Below are positions 31,319 to 40,490 of a stretch of DNA of 64,000 nucleotides, piece by piece. The position numbers and the translations under genes are program-made. The DNA comes from Deltaproteobacteria bacterium. GTDB lineage: Bacteria > JADJOY01. The DNA lies in contig JADJOY010000032.1 of assembly GCA_016713535.1 (NCBI GenBank), positions 1-64,000 on the forward strand. The letters run 5' to 3'. The notes under the pieces were generated by a model. The model was not told the origin of the DNA. It did no database searches and saw only the letters and a program-made list of their open reading frames with translations. How positions within the stretch are numbered: position 1 is the stretch's first letter; each line of letters starts with the position of its first letter.

Positions 31319-32407
31319 TCATTGGGGCACTTCCAGCAGCCGATAGCTGCCCACCAGCCCGAAGAGCACGTTGGTGATCCACGCCGAGACGAACGGCGAG
31401 AGCCGCCCGGCATGTCCGACCGCGATGGCGGTGCTCTGGATGAAGAAGTAGCTCACCGCCACCACCACCGCGAACGCCAGGCTCCGCACCAACCCGGCGC
31501 CGCGTCCGCCCACCAGCGAGAACGGAATCGCGACCAGCGGCACCACGAAGCACACGAACGGGAACGCCAGCTTGTTGTGGAGGTCGACGCGGTAGCGGGT
31601 CGAGTCGTAGCCCAGGTCCTCGACGCGCGAGATGTAGCGCCGGAGCTCGGCGAACGACATGGTGTCGCTGTACTGGCCCTCGGTGGAGCGGAAGTCCTCG
31701 AGCTTCCAGTCGAACTCGCGGTCGAAGGTCCTGTGCTCGCGGATCCCGCCGGTGAGCAGGTTGCGCTCGACCACCTCGCTCAGGCGCCACTTGCCCGAGT
31801 CCTCGAGCCAGCGCGCCATGCGCGCGTCGAGGCGCCCGATCGGCTTGAAGTCCTCGTCGAGCCGGTAGACCGTGACGTTCTCGAGCACCCCGATCTCGGG
31901 GAAGAAGCGCTCGATGTGGATCATCTCGTGCTTGTCGCTCGTCCCCTGGAACCACACGTTCGGGTCGCCCGCGGGGCGCATCAGGTTGAGCCCCTTGACC
32001 TGCATCATGATCTGGCGCGCGGCACCCTTGGTCCACGGCACGAGGAGCTCGTTGATGCCCAGGCACAGCACGCTCACGGCGAGGCCGATCACCGCCACCG
32101 GCAGCACGATCGCGCGGTAGAGGCTCACCCCGCCCGCCTTCATGGCGGTGATCTCGTTGAGCTGCGAGAGGCGACCGATCGCCACCGACGTGGCCACCAG
32201 CATCGCCACCGGGATCATCTCGAAGACGAGCTCCGGGATCCGGTAGAGGAAGAAGAGCGCGGCGGTGTGGAACGGGATGCCGCGCTGCGTGAAGGAGTCG
32301 ACGCGCTCCAGGAAGTCCACCATCACGAACAGGATGAGGAAGCCCAGGAAGCACAGCGCCAGCACCCGCAGGAACTGGGAGGTGACGTAGCGAGTCAGGA
32401 CGCGCAT
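31319..32407 (-). CDS. lptG: LptF/LptG-family LPS-export permease
   Basis: 362-residue permease of the Lpt bridge, which moves lipopolysaccharide from the inner membrane to the cell surface with LptB. Three membrane helices lie in the first 120 residues and three at the C-terminus (FPFVCFVVPLVAIPFSL and following). A periplasmic jellyroll of about 150 residues lies between. The coupling segment NEITAMKAGG between helices 2 and 3 is characteristic. LptG is more likely than LptF from the MRVLTRYVTSQFLR start, but the two are close paralogues. No second permease is adjacent. ATG 32407 was chosen at the family N-terminus. Confidence 0.88.
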   Translation of the reverse strand: MRVLTRYVTSQFLRVLALCFLGFLILFVMVDFLERVDSFTQRGIPFHTAALFFLYRIPELVFEMIPVAMLVATSVAIGRLSQLNEITAMKAGGVSLYRAIVLPVAVIGLAVSVLCLGINELLVPWTKGAARQIMMQVKGLNLMRPAGDPNVWFQGTSDKHEMIHIERFFPEIGVLENVTVYRLDEDFKPIGRLDARMARWLEDSGKWRLSEVVERNLLTGGIREHRTFDREFDWKLEDFRSTEGQYSDTMSFAELRRYISRVEDLGYDSTRYRVDLHNKLAFPFVCFVVPLVAIPFSLVGGRGAGLVRSLAFAVVVAVSYFFIQSTAIAVGHAGRLSPFVSAWITNVLFGLVGSYRLLEVPQ

Positions 32408-32474
32408 CGGCCCGCAACATAGCGAGCGGCCGTGCAGCGCGTCTGCAAAGGCGGATGAGCCGGGGGGGCGGCCG

Positions 32475-32521
32475 GCGACGGGGGATGGAACCCCCGTCGC
32501 TACGACGGCTCTCGTGGCGCT
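32475..32521. repeat. Covarying hairpin with CTACG tail
   Basis: GCGACGGGGG (32475-32484), loop ATGGAA, CCCCCGTCGC (32491-32500) is a perfect 10-bp stem followed by TACG. The next bases fold as a second, weaker hairpin, CGCTACGA (32498-32505) against TCGTGGCG. The CTA at 32500-32502 is the stop of the minus-strand gene to the right, so the repeat reaches into its coding end. The flanking 32408-32474 holds nothing else recognised. Confidence 0.55.
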
Positions 32522-33294
32522 GGAGACTCCGTGTGGCGGATCGTGGCGAGGATCGTGCCGAGCTCGTCCACGGTGACCGGTGGCGCGCCGTCGAGCGCGG
32601 CGATCGTCACCGACGTGCAATGGCCATCGTCGCCGTGGACCTTCGCCCACCCGGCGCCCTTCGAGCCCCTGGGCCGGTAGTGGATGGCGTGGGCGTGAGG
32701 AGAGCGGAGGACCGAGACCGCTTCGAGGTCATCCGGCAGCGCGACGTCCTTCTGGTAGAGCAGCAGCCAGACGCGGAACGACTCCTGCTCGGATACCCAT
32801 AGGTGAAGCTCGGCCGGAGTCGTCCGCAACACGACGTCGAGCGCCTTCCAGACGTCTCCGCCCGCAGCCTCGCCGAAAAGCGCACGCGCCTTCCCACCGG
32901 CTGGATCTTGCTTCATCGCCTCACGCCAGATCGGAAGCGGATCGCAATACGGATCGGCTGCGTTGAGCCGTACGCGCCGGCCATCGGGAAACTCGATCCT
33001 GCGCGACAGGAAGATGGCGGCGCCTGGAAGCGACTTGAGGTAGCTGAGGCTCGGCGCGCCCCACGGCACCGCGAATGTCCAGCCGTCTTTCGACACCTCG
33101 GTGAGCCGGCTCGGATCAAAGCGCGGCAGCGAAGCGGCGGTCGGCAGGAGCCACGTCACGGGCTTGGCGCGAACCCGGCCGCTCCAGAAGAAGCTCACCT
33201 GCGGGATCCGCGAGATGAACCAGCCGCTCGCGGCCAGCAGCGCCACACCGAGCACGCGCTTGCGATGGCGGCGAAGCGTGTCGCGGATCGCCAT
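32500..33294 (-). CDS. Membrane-anchored protein of unknown function
   Basis: 264-residue protein with a basic N-terminus and one membrane helix (about residues 12-30, RVLGVALLAASGWFISRI). A soluble extracytoplasmic domain of mixed alpha/beta character follows, with only two cysteines. I do not recognise a family. Codon use is slightly less GC-rich than neighbours (more AAG, GAA and TTT). The last dozen residues and the stop derive from a hairpin repeat, so the original end may have been altered. It lies between lptG and the GMC oxidoreductase on the same strand. Confidence 0.6.
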   Translation of the reverse strand: MAIRDTLRRHRKRVLGVALLAASGWFISRIPQVSFFWSGRVRAKPVTWLLPTAASLPRFDPSRLTEVSKDGWTFAVPWGAPSLSYLKSLPGAAIFLSRRIEFPDGRRVRLNAADPYCDPLPIWREAMKQDPAGGKARALFGEAAGGDVWKALDVVLRTTPAELHLWVSEQESFRVWLLLYQKDVALPDDLEAVSVLRSPHAHAIHYRPRGSKGAGWAKVHGDDGHCTSVTIAALDGAPPVTVDELGTILATIRHTESPAPREPS

Positions 33295-33332
33295 CGAGGG
33301 ACTCGTTCGCGAGGATCGCGACGACCGAGGCC

Positions 33333-33357
33333 GGGCGGCCGCAGGGGCCGCCCTACG
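33333..33357. repeat. Covarying hairpin with CTACG tail
   Basis: GGGCGGCC (33333-33340), loop GCAGG, GGCCGCCC (33346-33353), then TACG. The CTA of the tail (33353-33355) is the TAG stop of the minus-strand GMC oxidoreductase. The same stem with loop ACAGG occurs at 35714-35734; GC-changed versions occur at 57139 and 57201. Confidence 0.5.
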
Positions 33358-34879
33358 AGGCTCTGGGGAGCGCGGCGTCGACGTGGCGGGCGACGATGCG
33401 GCCGGCGGTGTAGATCGAGATCTGGGGCGGCACGCCGATCGAGGTGGGGAAGAGCCCGCCGTCGGCGGCGTAGAGGTTCTCGACCTGGTGGTGGCGCCCG
33501 TCGGGCCGCACCACGCCGTCTTTCGCCGAGCCGCTCATGCGCGCGGCGCTCATCGGGTGCACCGCGAGCACCGGCAGCTCGAGCGGCCCGAGGCGCTCGG
33601 CGGTGATGAGCCCGAGGTCACGCTCGCTGGTGACCTCGACCGGCTCGACGAACGGCACCACCACGCGCTTCGCCCCGGCGGCCAGGTGAAGCCGCGCCGA
33701 CTCGCGCAGCCCAAGCGCCATCTGCTCGCGGTCACCGGCGCTCAGCGTGTACTGGAGCTGGATCCGGCCGCGCCGGGTCACCGTCACCCGTCCCTCGGTA
33801 CGGTCGTGGAGCATCGGCGTGAACACCACCAGGTGCGCGTACTCGCCCATGAGGCGCGCGTGCTCGGGGCCGAAGCCAGGCAGGTTGGTAGCGGTGCCGA
33901 TCGGGTGCGCGAAGTTGCCGACGATCCACACCCGCTTGTCGTCGCGCTCGAAGTCGAGGAACTCCATCACCTCCCACGACTGCGGGATCCCCTTCCAGCC
34001 CAGCACCGGCTCGTCGTAGACACCGGCCACCGGCGCTCCCGGGTGGAGGTGGAGATGGCGCCCCGCCTCGGAGTGAGGATCGGGGAGGCCCGAGCGCAGC
34101 ATCAGCGCCGCGGTGCCGACCGCCGAGCCCGCCAGCACCACGGCATCGGCGCTGACCTCGAACTCGCCGAGCGGCAGACCGTCGGCGTCGACGTAGCGCC
34201 CGCTCACGCCGACGGCGCGGCCGCGCTCGACCTTCACCGCCGTCACCTCGCAGTCGGAGTAGACGTCGAGGCCCGCGGCGAGCCCGTCCGGGATCAGCAC
34301 CTTGAGGGCGTTCTGCTTGGCGTTGAAGGCGCAGCCGAGCTCGCAGAAGCCCGAACCCACGCACCCCACGCGGTTGTGCGACAGGAACCCGCCCTTCCAG
34401 CCGAGCGCCTCGGTCCCCGTCTTCATGATGCGGTTGGCGGCGTTGAGCTGCGCCTCGCCGAGGACCGACACCGAGAGGTCCTTCTCGGTGGCCGCGAAGT
34501 CCGCCGCCACCTCGGCCGGCGACCAGCCGCTCACGCCGAAGCGTCGTGCCCACTCGTCGAGCACCGCGTCGGGTGTGCGCTTGCAGAGGTTGGTGTTGTG
34601 GACCGTCGAGCCGCCCACGCCGCGCCCCTGGAGCACGGTCACGGACATGTCCTTGGTGGCGCGCGCCGCCCGCTCCTGGAAGAGCATCGGCAGCATCTCG
34701 TCCTCGCGCTGGGTGAACTCGCTCGGGCGGTGGAAGCCGCCCATCTCGAGGGCCACGACGTCGCGGCCGGCGCGCGCGAGCTGGCGCGCGCACATCGCGC
34801 CACCGGCGCCGGTGCCCACCACCACCACGTCGCAGCGGCGGTGGAAGGCCTTGGTCAACGAGCGCCCTTTGACGATCAC
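33353..34879 (-). CDS. GMC-family FAD oxidoreductase
   Basis: 508-residue FAD enzyme of the glucose-methanol-choline family. The dinucleotide motif is VVVGTGAGGAMCARQLA, followed by the second FAD motif GRGVGGSTVHN. CVGSGFCELGC is typical of long-chain alcohol oxidase/cholesterol oxidase-like members. The C-terminal active-site part is HPMSAARM, then LYAADGGLFPTS. It probably oxidises an alcohol or sterol-like substrate. GTG 34879 overlaps the stop of the Tat-signal protein (GTGA), indicating a two-subunit enzyme as in gluconate 2-dehydrogenase-like systems. The enzyme itself lacks a signal peptide and could be exported with its Tat partner. Confidence 0.88.
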   Translation of the reverse strand: MIVKGRSLTKAFHRRCDVVVVGTGAGGAMCARQLARAGRDVVALEMGGFHRPSEFTQREDEMLPMLFQERAARATKDMSVTVLQGRGVGGSTVHNTNLCKRTPDAVLDEWARRFGVSGWSPAEVAADFAATEKDLSVSVLGEAQLNAANRIMKTGTEALGWKGGFLSHNRVGCVGSGFCELGCAFNAKQNALKVLIPDGLAAGLDVYSDCEVTAVKVERGRAVGVSGRYVDADGLPLGEFEVSADAVVLAGSAVGTAALMLRSGLPDPHSEAGRHLHLHPGAPVAGVYDEPVLGWKGIPQSWEVMEFLDFERDDKRVWIVGNFAHPIGTATNLPGFGPEHARLMGEYAHLVVFTPMLHDRTEGRVTVTRRGRIQLQYTLSAGDREQMALGLRESARLHLAAGAKRVVVPFVEPVEVTSERDLGLITAERLGPLELPVLAVHPMSAARMSGSAKDGVVRPDGRHHQVENLYAADGGLFPTSIGVPPQISIYTAGRIVARHVDAALPRAS

Positions 34880-35535
34880 GTGGCACTCGCCTTCCTGCGG
34901 CGCCCATCGGCGCCGACGAGGTCGTCGCCGTCCGCCGCGGCCCACGCGGGATCGAACCACGCGCCCTCGCCGCCTGCGTAGCCGCGCGGCACGATCGGCC
35001 CGTCGTAGCCGAGCGCCGGCCACGTGGCGTCGCGGCCGTAGTGGGCCATGAACGAGAGCTGCTTGAGCGCGGTGAAGCCCATTCGCATCGGGTGCGGCCC
35101 GCGCTCCCAGCGCACGAGCACGCGGGCCTGCTCGTCGAGCGGCAGATTCACGAAGCGCCCCGGCAGGCCGACCGAGAGCGGCCCCACGCCATCGAACGCG
35201 CCGAGCAGCGCGCGCAGGTCGCGCCGCACCTCGGGATGCGCGAGGTGGAGGAAGCGATCGAAGAAGCGGGTCACCGCGAGCAGGTCGGGCGCGGCCGCGT
35301 TCTCGGCGTCACCGGGATCGAGCAGGCGCGCGGCGACCGCTGCCACGATCACCGCCTCGACGCGGCTCAGGACCTTCCACGGCCCCGCCGCCCACGCGGG
35401 CTCGGCGAGGGGCGCGCGGCGCGCCCGCCACACCAGCGAGCCGACGCCGAGGAGGAGCGTGCCGCCGACGCCCCACCTGAGGAGACGGCGGCGAGTGATC
35501 GCCACCGAGCTCGGTTCCCGCGCCGCGCCGCTCAT
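34876..35535 (-). CDS. Tat-signal small subunit for the GMC oxidoreductase
   Basis: 219-residue protein with a twin-arginine signal (TRRRLLRWGVGGTLLLGVGS) at about residues 14-33. The helical body resembles the gluconate 2-dehydrogenase subunit 3 family: LSRVEAVIVAAVAARLLDPG, then FDRFLHLAHPEVRRDLRALL and LKQLSFMAHYG. Subunits of this kind escort a folded FAD partner to the periplasm. It is the first gene of a pair with the oxidoreductase, overlapping by four bases. ATG 35535 directly precedes the Tat region. Confidence 0.8.
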   Translation of the reverse strand: MSGAAREPSSVAITRRRLLRWGVGGTLLLGVGSLVWRARRAPLAEPAWAAGPWKVLSRVEAVIVAAVAARLLDPGDAENAAAPDLLAVTRFFDRFLHLAHPEVRRDLRALLGAFDGVGPLSVGLPGRFVNLPLDEQARVLVRWERGPHPMRMGFTALKQLSFMAHYGRDATWPALGYDGPIVPRGYAGGEGAWFDPAWAAADGDDLVGADGRRRKASAT

Positions 35536-35853
35536 GACCGCCGATCCTATCCAATCGCGGCGCGAAGCATGTGCCCGGACGTCGACTCGGAGCGCGCACG
35601 CGCCACGATCGGGCTCGCGGTTCGCGCCACGATCGGACCTGGCACTCGGCGCGTCGCTGCGCGACGCCGTGAGCTCGAGCCGAGTGGCTCGGGGTGGGGC
35701 CCCGCCGAAACGCGGGCGGCCACAGGGGCCGCCCCTACCGGGCGGGGCGGGGGTCTGGGCCAGACCCCCGAGAAAATGTGCGGCGCCACGTCCGCCTTTG
35801 CGCATTACGTTAGGGCGCGCCTTTCCCAGTCAAACCCAGGGGCCACCGTCTCG
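35536..35853. repeat. Divergent intergenic region filled with dispersed repeats
   Basis: It lies between the Tat protein and the TPR lipoprotein, so it must hold both promoters, but I cannot place them. CGCGCCACGATCG occurs twice (near 35600 and 35624). The second starts a block resembling 20169-20222. An inverted two-hairpin element follows from about 35690 (GGGGTGGGGCCCCG), with GGGCGGCC/GGCCGCCC at 35714-35734 and GGGGGTCTG-GGC-CAGACCCCC near 35750. The last 70 bases are less GC-rich and are the likeliest promoter site for the downstream gene. Confidence 0.55.
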
Positions 35854-37472
35854 ATGCGAATTCCATCCCGACGACTGCCGTTCGCGCTGCGCATCCTCGC
35901 GCCGCTCACCCTCGCGGGCTGTGCCGCGACGGTGCCGCCCTCGCAGATGCCGCCCGCGGCGCCGCCCGCCGAGCCGCCGGTGGCGGTGACCGGCAACGCC
36001 GAGTCGTACCTGGCGACGATCCAGGCCAACCGCGCGCTCATCTTCCACCAGTACGGCGACGCGATCCGGTGGTTCGAGATCGCCGCGATGGCGGACCCGC
36101 AGTCGCCCTATCTCCAGACCACGCTCTCCAAGGTCTACTTCGATCTCGGCCAGCCCGAGCGCGCCCTCGAGCACCTCAAGCACGCGCTCGCCCTCGACCC
36201 GGGCTACTCCGACGCACAGTTCCAGCTCGCGCGCATCTACGCCACCACCGACCCGGCGCGCGCCGCGCAGAGCTACGAGTCGATCCTCGCCGCCAACCCG
36301 CAGGACCCGGGCGCGCTCTTCCAGCTCGCGCTGCTGCGCGTGCGCCAGAACCGCCTCGACGACGCGGTCGCGCTGCTCACGCGGCTGGTCGCGGTCGATC
36401 CGCAGTCGTTCCAGGCGCGCTCGACCCTCGCCCAGGTGCAGGCCAGCCTCGGCCAGTACGCCGAGGCCGAGCAGCAGTTCCGGGCGGCCCTCGATCTCCA
36501 GCCCGAGTCGGAGCGCGCGCTCATCGAGCTCGCGATGCTCTACGAGCGCTGGGGCAAGGCCGATCGGAGCGGCCCGAGATGGTCAAGGTCGCGTATTACC
36601 TCGGCCTGGCGCGCGCCAAGAAGGGCGACGTCGACGGCGCCCTCGACGCGTTCGCGAAGGTCGGCCCGGAGCTGCCCGAATACGTCGACTCGCGGCTGCG
36701 GATGGCGGTGCTCCTGGTCGAAGAGAAAAACGACCCCGCCGCCGCGACCAAGCTGCTCGAGGAGGCACTGGTCCACGCCAACGCCGCCAACGACGCCGCC
36801 GATACCCCCGCCGGAGCCGAGCCTCCTGGCCCCGTGGCCGAGCCGAGCGAGGAGGGCGCGACGCCGGTGCGCGAGGCTCCCGACCCCAAGGTCCGGCTCT
36901 ATCGAGTCCTGGCGTACACGCACGAAAAGGGCGGCCAGCCGCTCCATGCGATCGAGGCGCTCGAGAAGGCCAAGGCGTTGGCGCCCCACGACACCAACGT
37001 GCGCTTCGACCTCGGCGTGCTCTACGACAAGCAGGGCCGCGCGGCCGAGGCCGAGGCCGAGATGACGGCGGTGATCGAACGCGATCCGCGTCACGCCCGC
37101 GCCCTCAACTACCTGGGCTACACGTGGGCGGAGCGCGGCCTGAACCTCGACGAGGCCGAGGCGCTCATCCGCCGCGCCCTCGAGGTCGACCCCGACGACG
37201 GCTACTACGTCGACAGCCTGGGCTGGGTGCAGTTCCGGCGCGGCCACTACGACGAGGCGGTGGCGACGCTCGAGCACGCCGTCGAGCTGGTGCCCGAGGA
37301 CCCGGTCATCACCGAGCACCTGGGCGACGCCTACGCCAAGGCCGGCAAGAAGCAGCGCGCGATCGAGACGTACCGCCGCTCCCTCGAGCTCGACGCCTCG
37401 AAGGCCGAGGTCCGCAAGAAGCTCGAGGAGCTGACCGGCCACCCGGAGCCGGCCGCCGGCACGGCTCCGTGA
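35854..37472 (+). CDS. TPR-repeat lipoprotein (one frame break)
   Basis: Outer-membrane or periplasmic TPR protein of about 540 residues. The signal peptide ends in the lipobox TLAGC (Cys about 24). At least nine tetratricopeptide repeats follow, e.g. ALEHLKHALALDPGYSDAQF, and ALNYLGYTWAERGLNLDEAE near the end. The frame breaks near 36565 (after YERWGKAD): the second part continues from about RPEMVKVAYYLGLARAKKGD in another frame to the stop at 37472. Uncorrected, the first frame runs to 37065 as nonsense. The domain order resembles PilF/NrfG-like assembly lipoproteins. The stop overlaps the next gene start (GTGA). Confidence 0.82.
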
Positions 37473-38431
37473 GCCGGGGCGCGTCGGCTGCACGGCGAGC
37501 CGCGCTCGGCGCGCTGGTGCTCGCGTTCGCGGCGGGTTGCCCGCCCGTTCCCCCGCCCAAGCCGATCGGCCCGACGCTCGCCCCCGAGGAGGCGCTGCGG
37601 CGCGTGGTCGAGCGCCGCGAGCGGGTGCGCGGCTTCCGCGCCAAGGCCGGGGTCGAGGTCACCGTCGACCAGGACTCGTACTCGTCGGACGCGGCGCTGG
37701 TGGCGATCCGCCCCGCCTCGCTGCGCTTCGAGACGCTGAGCCTGATCGGGCCGACGCTGGTGCTCGCCATCGACGGCACGCACCTCACCGCCTACAGCTC
37801 GATCGACAAGCAGTTCTTCCACGGCACCGTCGGCCCCGAGCAGGCGAGCTACACGCCGTCGCTGGTGCTGCCGCCGCTGCCGGCGTCGTCGCTGGTCGAT
37901 GCGCTCCTCGCGACGCCGCTCGCCACCGCGCAGGGCCTCACGATCCACGCCAGTGACGACGGCGAGGCGTACGTGGTCGACGTGCCGGCGTCGGCGACGG
38001 TCGGCCCGCGCCGCCTCACGCTCGACCCGCGCACCGCCGCGCCGCTCTCCCTCGACGAGCTCGCTCCCGACGGCGCGGTCCGCTACCACGCCGCGTGGGA
38101 AGGCGCCGACCAGGCGGTGCCGAGCGCCACGCTCCTCGAGGTCCCCGGCCACGCCTTCAAGCTCCGTATCTCGGTGCCACGCGCCGACCTCGACCCGCAG
38201 GTGCCCGCCACGCTGTTTCGCGTGAACCCACCCGCCGGCGCCACGATCGTCGATCTGGACGCGACAACCCCGATCGAGGGGCCATGGTCGCCGTGGCGGG
38301 ACGGGACCCGCGCGCGACGGAACCATCGTAGCGACGGGGTTCCATCCCCTGTCGCCGGACACCCTTGCGCCACGCGTGCCCCGTTAAGTACGGTCGAGCG
38401 TGACGAGGACGTGACGGGAGACGTGACGTGA
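37469..38431 (+). CDS. LolB/DUF4292-like lipoprotein
   Basis: About 320 residues. The signal peptide ends in FAAGC with a Pro-rich start to the mature part. A half-open beta-barrel pattern follows (RVRGFRAKAGVEVTVDQDSY, then LRFETLSLIGPTLVLAIDG), as in LolB and DUF4292 proteins, which bind lipoprotein acyl chains or lie in outer-membrane assembly. GTG 37469 overlaps the TPR lipoprotein stop, so the two are translated together and may form one envelope complex. The last 40 residues read through a hairpin repeat (38331-38355), so the original C-terminus probably lay earlier, near LDATTPIEG. Confidence 0.72.
   Translation: MSRGASAARRAALGALVLAFAAGCPPVPPPKPIGPTLAPEEALRRVVERRERVRGFRAKAGVEVTVDQDSYSSDAALVAIRPASLRFETLSLIGPTLVLAIDGTHLTAYSSIDKQFFHGTVGPEQASYTPSLVLPPLPASSLVDALLATPLATAQGLTIHASDDGEAYVVDVPASATVGPRRLTLDPRTAAPLSLDELAPDGAVRYHAAWEGADQAVPSATLLEVPGHAFKLRISVPRADLDPQVPATLFRVNPPAGATIVDLDATTPIEGPWSPWRDGTRARRNHRSDGVPSPVAGHPCATRAPLSTVERDEDVTGDVT
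38327..38355. repeat. Covarying hairpin in inverse orientation
   Basis: CGTAG (38327-38331) precedes GCGACGGGG, loop TTCCAT, and CCCC-T-GTCGC with one bulged T. This is the inverse-oriented version of the hairpin at 32475-32500. It lies inside the reading frame of the LolB-like gene, near its end. Confidence 0.5.
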
Positions 38432-38450
38432 GCCTGCGGAGACCCAGCCC

Positions 38451-40490
38451 ATGACGCCTGTCGCGCGACGCTGGACGAGCGCGCTCGGCACGCTCGCGAT
38501 CGGCGCGCTCGCGTCTTTCTCCGCCACCTGCACCAACAACCCGTATCCAGCCGCGGACCAGGGCCGGAAGGTCCTCTACACCGCGTTCGAGGAAGCGCCC
38601 AAGACCCTCGACCCGCAGGTCTCGTACACCACGGTCGAGCACGCCTTCACGGGCAACATCTTCGACACCCCGCTCGAGTACCACTTCCTCAAGCGCCCCT
38701 ACACGCTCATCCCGGGCATGGCGAAGTCGATCCCGGTCGCCGAGCACCTACCCGACGGCAAGATCCGCTACCGGATCGAGTTCCTGCCCGAGCTGATCTA
38801 CGCCGACGACCCCTGCTTCGAGCTCGGCGGCGCGGGCCGCAAGACGCGCCCGATGGTCGCGAAGGACCTCGAGTTCGCGTACATGCGGGTCGCCGACCCC
38901 AAGGTCGTGAGCCCGTTCGTCGACCCGATGTCGAACGTGCTCGGGTTCAAGGAGTTCATCGAGCGGCTCGAGGCGCGCCGCAAGAGCGACCCGTCGTTCG
39001 TGACCAAGCCCGCCCACGAACAGTACGCCGCGGTGGGACCGATCGAGGGGATCGTGGTGGTCGACGACGCCACCCTCGACCTCGTCCTCGATCACCCCTA
39101 CCCCCAGATCCTCTACTGGCTCGCGTTCCCGTTCTCGACGCCCGTGCCGTGGGAGGCGGTCGCCTACTACAACGGCAAGGACGGCCACCCGCTCATCCAG
39201 GACCACCCGGTCTCCACCGGGCCGTACACCATCACCCACTACGACAAGCAGGCGCGCATCGTCCTCGAGGTGAACAAGAACTGGTACGGCTACCGCCACC
39301 CCGAGTGGAAGCTGCCGGCCACCGTCTATCCATCCGAGGGCGAGCCCGGCGACGCCGAGATGGGTCGCCTCGACGCGGCCTACGTCGGCAAGCCGCTGCC
39401 GTTCGTCGAGCGCCTCGAGTACCGCCGCGAGAAGGAAGACATCCCCCGCTTCAACAAGTTCCTGCAGGGCTACTACGACGCCTCGGGGATCGTGAAGGAG
39501 AGCTTCGACAAGGTGATCGCCAACGGCCAGCTCACGCCCGAGATGGCCGAGCTCGGCATCCGCCTCGAGAAGACCATCGAGCCCGCGTTCTACTACCTGG
39601 GCTTCAACATGATGGACAAGACCGTCGGCCACGGCGGCGGCGAGAAAGCGCGGCTCCTGCGCCAGGCGATGAGCCTGTGCGTCGACACCAAGGAGTGGCT
39701 GCGCCTCTTCCTCAACGGCCGCGGCGTGCCCGCCGAGTACATGATCCCGAGCTCGATCTTCGGCTACGAGGCGAGCTACCAGAACCCGTACCGGAAGGTC
39801 GACCTCGACAAGGCGCGGGCGGTGCTCGTCGAGGCGGGCTACCCGGGCGGCATCGACCCCGCGACCGGCAAGCCGCTGCGACTCACCTTCGACACCGGCG
39901 ACACCACCGTCGACGGCATCCTGCGCAACCAGTTCTTCGTCGACGAGTGGCGCCAGATCGGCCTCGACATCCGCATCGACGCGACCAACTACAACCAGTT
40001 CCAGGAGAAGCTCAAGAAGGGCGCCCACCAGGTCTACTTCTGGGGCTGGTCGGCCGACTACCCGGACCCCGAGAACTTCCTGTTCCTTCTCGACACCGCG
40101 CAGGGACGCGTGAAGTTCGGCGGTCCCAACGACATGAACTACTCGAACCCGGAGTACGACCGGCTCTTCGAGCTCATGAAGGCGCGCGACAACGACGACG
40201 AGCGCATGCGCCTGATCCGCGAGTTGCGCGCGATCACCGAGCACGACGCGCCGATGATCGACCTCATGTTCAACGAGGCCTACTCGCTGCGCCACCAGTG
40301 GGTGAAGAACGTCAAGCCGTTCGGCATGTCGACGCCGATGACCAAGTATCGGGACGTGGAACCCGAGATCCGCGACGCCACGCGGCTCGCGTGGAACCAC
40401 CCGGTGATGTGGCCGGCCTACACCCTCGCGATCCTCGGCATCGCGGTGACGGTGCCCGGCATCGTGACCTTCCTGCGCGAGAGGCAGTGA
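38451..40490 (+). CDS. oppA: Oligopeptide-type ABC transporter substrate-binding lipoprotein
   Basis: 679-residue SBP_bac_5 family protein that should capture peptides or similar solutes outside the inner membrane. The signal peptide ends in FSATC, with the lipid anchor at Cys27 followed by TNNPYP. The family signature appears in FTGNIFDTPLEY, and the C-lobe has WSADYPDPENFL. Unusually, a C-terminal membrane helix (about residues 655-673, AYTLAILGIAVTVPGIVTFL) follows, giving a possible second anchor. It starts the Opp operon; the oppB start is directly next to its stop. The exact substrate is inferred only from family. Confidence 0.9.
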   Translation: MTPVARRWTSALGTLAIGALASFSATCTNNPYPAADQGRKVLYTAFEEAPKTLDPQVSYTTVEHAFTGNIFDTPLEYHFLKRPYTLIPGMAKSIPVAEHLPDGKIRYRIEFLPELIYADDPCFELGGAGRKTRPMVAKDLEFAYMRVADPKVVSPFVDPMSNVLGFKEFIERLEARRKSDPSFVTKPAHEQYAAVGPIEGIVVVDDATLDLVLDHPYPQILYWLAFPFSTPVPWEAVAYYNGKDGHPLIQDHPVSTGPYTITHYDKQARIVLEVNKNWYGYRHPEWKLPATVYPSEGEPGDAEMGRLDAAYVGKPLPFVERLEYRREKEDIPRFNKFLQGYYDASGIVKESFDKVIANGQLTPEMAELGIRLEKTIEPAFYYLGFNMMDKTVGHGGGEKARLLRQAMSLCVDTKEWLRLFLNGRGVPAEYMIPSSIFGYEASYQNPYRKVDLDKARAVLVEAGYPGGIDPATGKPLRLTFDTGDTTVDGILRNQFFVDEWRQIGLDIRIDATNYNQFQEKLKKGAHQVYFWGWSADYPDPENFLFLLDTAQGRVKFGGPNDMNYSNPEYDRLFELMKARDNDDERMRLIRELRAITEHDAPMIDLMFNEAYSLRHQWVKNVKPFGMSTPMTKYRDVEPEIRDATRLAWNHPVMWPAYTLAILGIAVTVPGIVTFLRERQ

